From: Deltaproteobacteria bacterium
Lineage (GTDB): Bacteria > Myxococcota > B64-G9
Reading direction: 5' to 3'
DNA: 6,315 nt
Assembly (NCBI GenBank): GCA_030591745.1
Contig: JAUVAM010000253.1
Location: 1-6,315 of the forward strand
Positions within the stretch are counted from its first letter, which is position 1. Each line of letters starts with the position of its first letter. Of this stretch, positions 4,901-6,315 are shown piece after piece. The notes under the pieces are model-generated. The model was not told the origin of the DNA and searched no databases. It saw only the letters and a program-made list of their open reading frames with translations. The position numbers and the translations under genes are program-made.

Positions 4901-6315
4901 ATCCCGGGCCTCGCCCACATGCGCCGTTCACCCTCGCGATTCGCGCATCCACGATCGACAAACCCTGTCCCGCCGGATGCAAAATGACCGGGTTCAGATC
5001 CAGCTCCTGCAGCTCGTCAAATTCCACAAACAAGCTCGCCACCCGCCCGATGCAATCGATGAGGGCGGCGGCGTCCAGGGCGGGTCGGCCCCGAATGCCC
5101 TGGATTAACGGAAAGGCCTTCAACTCAGCGAGCATGCCTTCGGCATCGAGGCGACTGATGGGTGCCAAGCGAAGAGCCCGGTCGGCCAAAAGCTCCACGT
5201 AAATCCCACCCCATCCAACCATGACCACAGGCCCGAAAGAGGGATCTCGTCGTCCCCCCACGATGAATTCTTCTCCGGCAGGCGCCATGGTCTGAAGCAA
5301 ATAGCCCTCGACATCGATGCCGCTCGCTCGCGCCGCCATATGCTGAGCGGCCTCGACAAGCGCCGCTCGATCCGCCAAATCCAAGGCCACCCCTCCCTGC
5401 TCGCTCTTGTGACTGGCCTGCTTACTCAAAAGCTTCAGGGCATAGGGACCGGGAAAGTCCGGTTCGGGCACTCGGCCTGGATCGTCGAAACGCTGCCAGG
5501 GCAAGGCCTTAAGACCAACCGCCGACAAGGCAACAAACGCCGCGTCCAAAAGCGGCTCACCTTGACCTGCCGATTGATCTACCAGGGCGTCTTCCCAAAC
5601 CCTGTGCTCCACCGCAAAGGCCATGTCCTCACCACGGGTAGCGACCGCCTCTCGTCGGGCATGATATTCGGCTGCCAAAGAAAGCGCCCTGGTGGCTTGC
5701 AGCGGGGTGGTGAAAGTCGGGTAGGGATGACCACGAGAGATCTCTAAGATCTCCGGTCCATCGGAGATCAGGGTCATGGATACCGGTTTGTCGAAGCGCC
5801 GGACCAATTCAGACACAGCATCCAGAAAAGTCCGAGAGGTGGCCGCCTCGTAGCTGGCCTGGTAGAGGTGATTGAAGATGACGCCGTCCACCTCATCGCT
5901 GGCCAATACGGCCTCAAGCACCCGGGCAAAGAGGGTGTAGTCAAAGATCTCGCCCAGGTCCATCGGGTTGTTGGCGCGAACCACCCGACCCGGGATGAGG
6001 GAGTTCAGCGTATCCAGCAGGCCATCGGAAAAACGAACGATCTCAAAACCGGCCCCGGCACAAGCGTCGGCGCTGATGACCGCATGTCCTCCGGAGCGCG
6101 ACAGCACGGCCACACGCCGACCCCGCATGGGTGGCAAACTCAAGATTTTTGCAGCCAGCAAAAGCTCGTCCTCGCCCTCCACCCGCAACATGGCCGACTG
6201 ACGACAAGCCGCATCCACCACCTCGTCAGCGCTGGACAAAGCCGCCGTATGGGACTGGGCGATGCGAGCGGCTTCTTCCGTGCGATTGGACTTCTGCAAG
6301 ACGATGGGCTTTTCG
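4899..6315 (-). CDS. NDP-forming acyl-CoA synthetase (acetate-CoA ligase, ADP-forming type), 5' end outside window
   Basis: About 471 C-terminal residues are visible; the frame is open to the right edge. The TTG codon at 6297-6299 is an internal Leu, in KPIVLQKSNRTEEA. The enzyme family converts acyl-CoA, ADP and phosphate to acid, CoA and ATP, or the reverse, in the cytoplasm via a phosphohistidine. Visible parts, counting that Leu as 1, are as follows. The succinyl-CoA-synthetase-like ligase domain has QSHTAAL with the probable phosphorylated His at 17 (6249-6251), RRVAVLSRSGGHAV (61-74) and NNPMDLGEIFDYTLF (110-124). The ATP-grasp domain runs from about 249 to 454, with LLSKQASHKSEQGGVAL, GEEFIVGGRRDPSFGP, VGWGGIYVELLAD and LQELDLNPV. 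The N-terminal CoA-binding domain, about 230 residues, should lie beyond the window. No acetyltransferase domain follows the ATP-grasp, so at the C-terminus it looks like the plain fused alpha-beta enzyme. The substrate acid cannot be told. A protein acetyltransferase with an N-terminal GNAT domain cannot be excluded without the 5' end. Confidence 0.93.
   Translation of the reverse strand, partial: EKPIVLQKSNRTEEAARIAQSHTAALSSADEVVDAACRQSAMLRVEGEDELLLAAKILSLPPMRGRRVAVLSRSGGHAVISADACAGAGFEIVRFSDGLLDTLNSLIPGRVVRANNPMDLGEIFDYTLFARVLEAVLASDEVDGVIFNHLYQASYEAATSRTFLDAVSELVRRFDKPVSMTLISDGPEILEISRGHPYPTFTTPLQATRALSLAAEYHARREAVATRGEDMAFAVEHRVWEDALVDQSAGQGEPLLDAAFVALSAVGLKALPWQRFDDPGRVPEPDFPGPYALKLLSKQASHKSEQGGVALDLADRAALVEAAQHMAARASGIDVEGYLLQTMAPAGEEFIVGGRRDPSFGPVVMVGWGGIYVELLADRALRLAPISRLDAEGMLAELKAFPLIQGIRGRPALDAAALIDCIGRVASLFVEFDELQELDLNPVILHPAGQGLSIVDARIARVNGACGRGPG

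Noticed and set aside
5340..5747. + strand 135-residue frame
   Set aside because: It is fully antisense to the acyl-CoA synthetase, whose conserved motifs cover the same bases.
6297..6299. TTG as a start codon of the acyl-CoA synthetase
   Set aside because: The family consensus (KPIVLQK followed by SHTAAL) continues through this codon to the window edge, so it is an internal Leu.

Overview
The window looks like a piece of chromosome from a moderately GC-rich bacterium, most likely of the former Deltaproteobacteria (Myxococcota, Bradymonadota or relatives). That placement is an inference. It rests on lipoproteins with long Asp-Ala-Gly-Thr linkers, an FGE-sulfatase-fold lipoprotein, a CarD-type RNA-polymerase-binding domain in a large multidomain protein, and a fused NDP-forming acyl-CoA synthetase. 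I see no rRNA, tRNA, CRISPR array or insertion sequence.

Layout, left to right: (1) the C-terminal end of an unknown + strand gene (to 101). (2) A small basic winged-helix-like protein on the - strand (86-403), meeting the first gene tail to tail with a 16-base overlap. (3) A 154-base divergent intergenic region (404-557). (4) A 571-residue + strand protein (558-2273) that joins a full-length CarD-like module, a Cys/His zinc-finger module, one membrane helix, about four TPR repeats and a C-terminal retropepsin-like domain whose catalytic Asp is missing. (5) After a 52-base gap, an exported lipoprotein (2326-3783) with a 12-base x 12 tandem repeat coding for a DAGT linker, a Cys-rich middle region and a C-terminal FGE-sulfatase domain lacking the FGE active-site cysteines. 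(6) A second lipoprotein of unknown function (3792-4817), apparently translationally coupled, with a degenerate version of the same linker. (7) A short convergent gap, then the - strand C-terminal two thirds of an NDP-forming acyl-CoA synthetase (4899-6315) that runs off the right edge.

The point of most interest is gene 4. Its architecture implies a membrane-tethered CarD module in the cytoplasm joined to a TPR plus dead-protease sensor-like part in the periplasm. The two lipoproteins directly downstream on the same strand could be functional partners in the envelope, but that link rests only on position. The acyl-CoA synthetase is a separate convergent metabolic gene.
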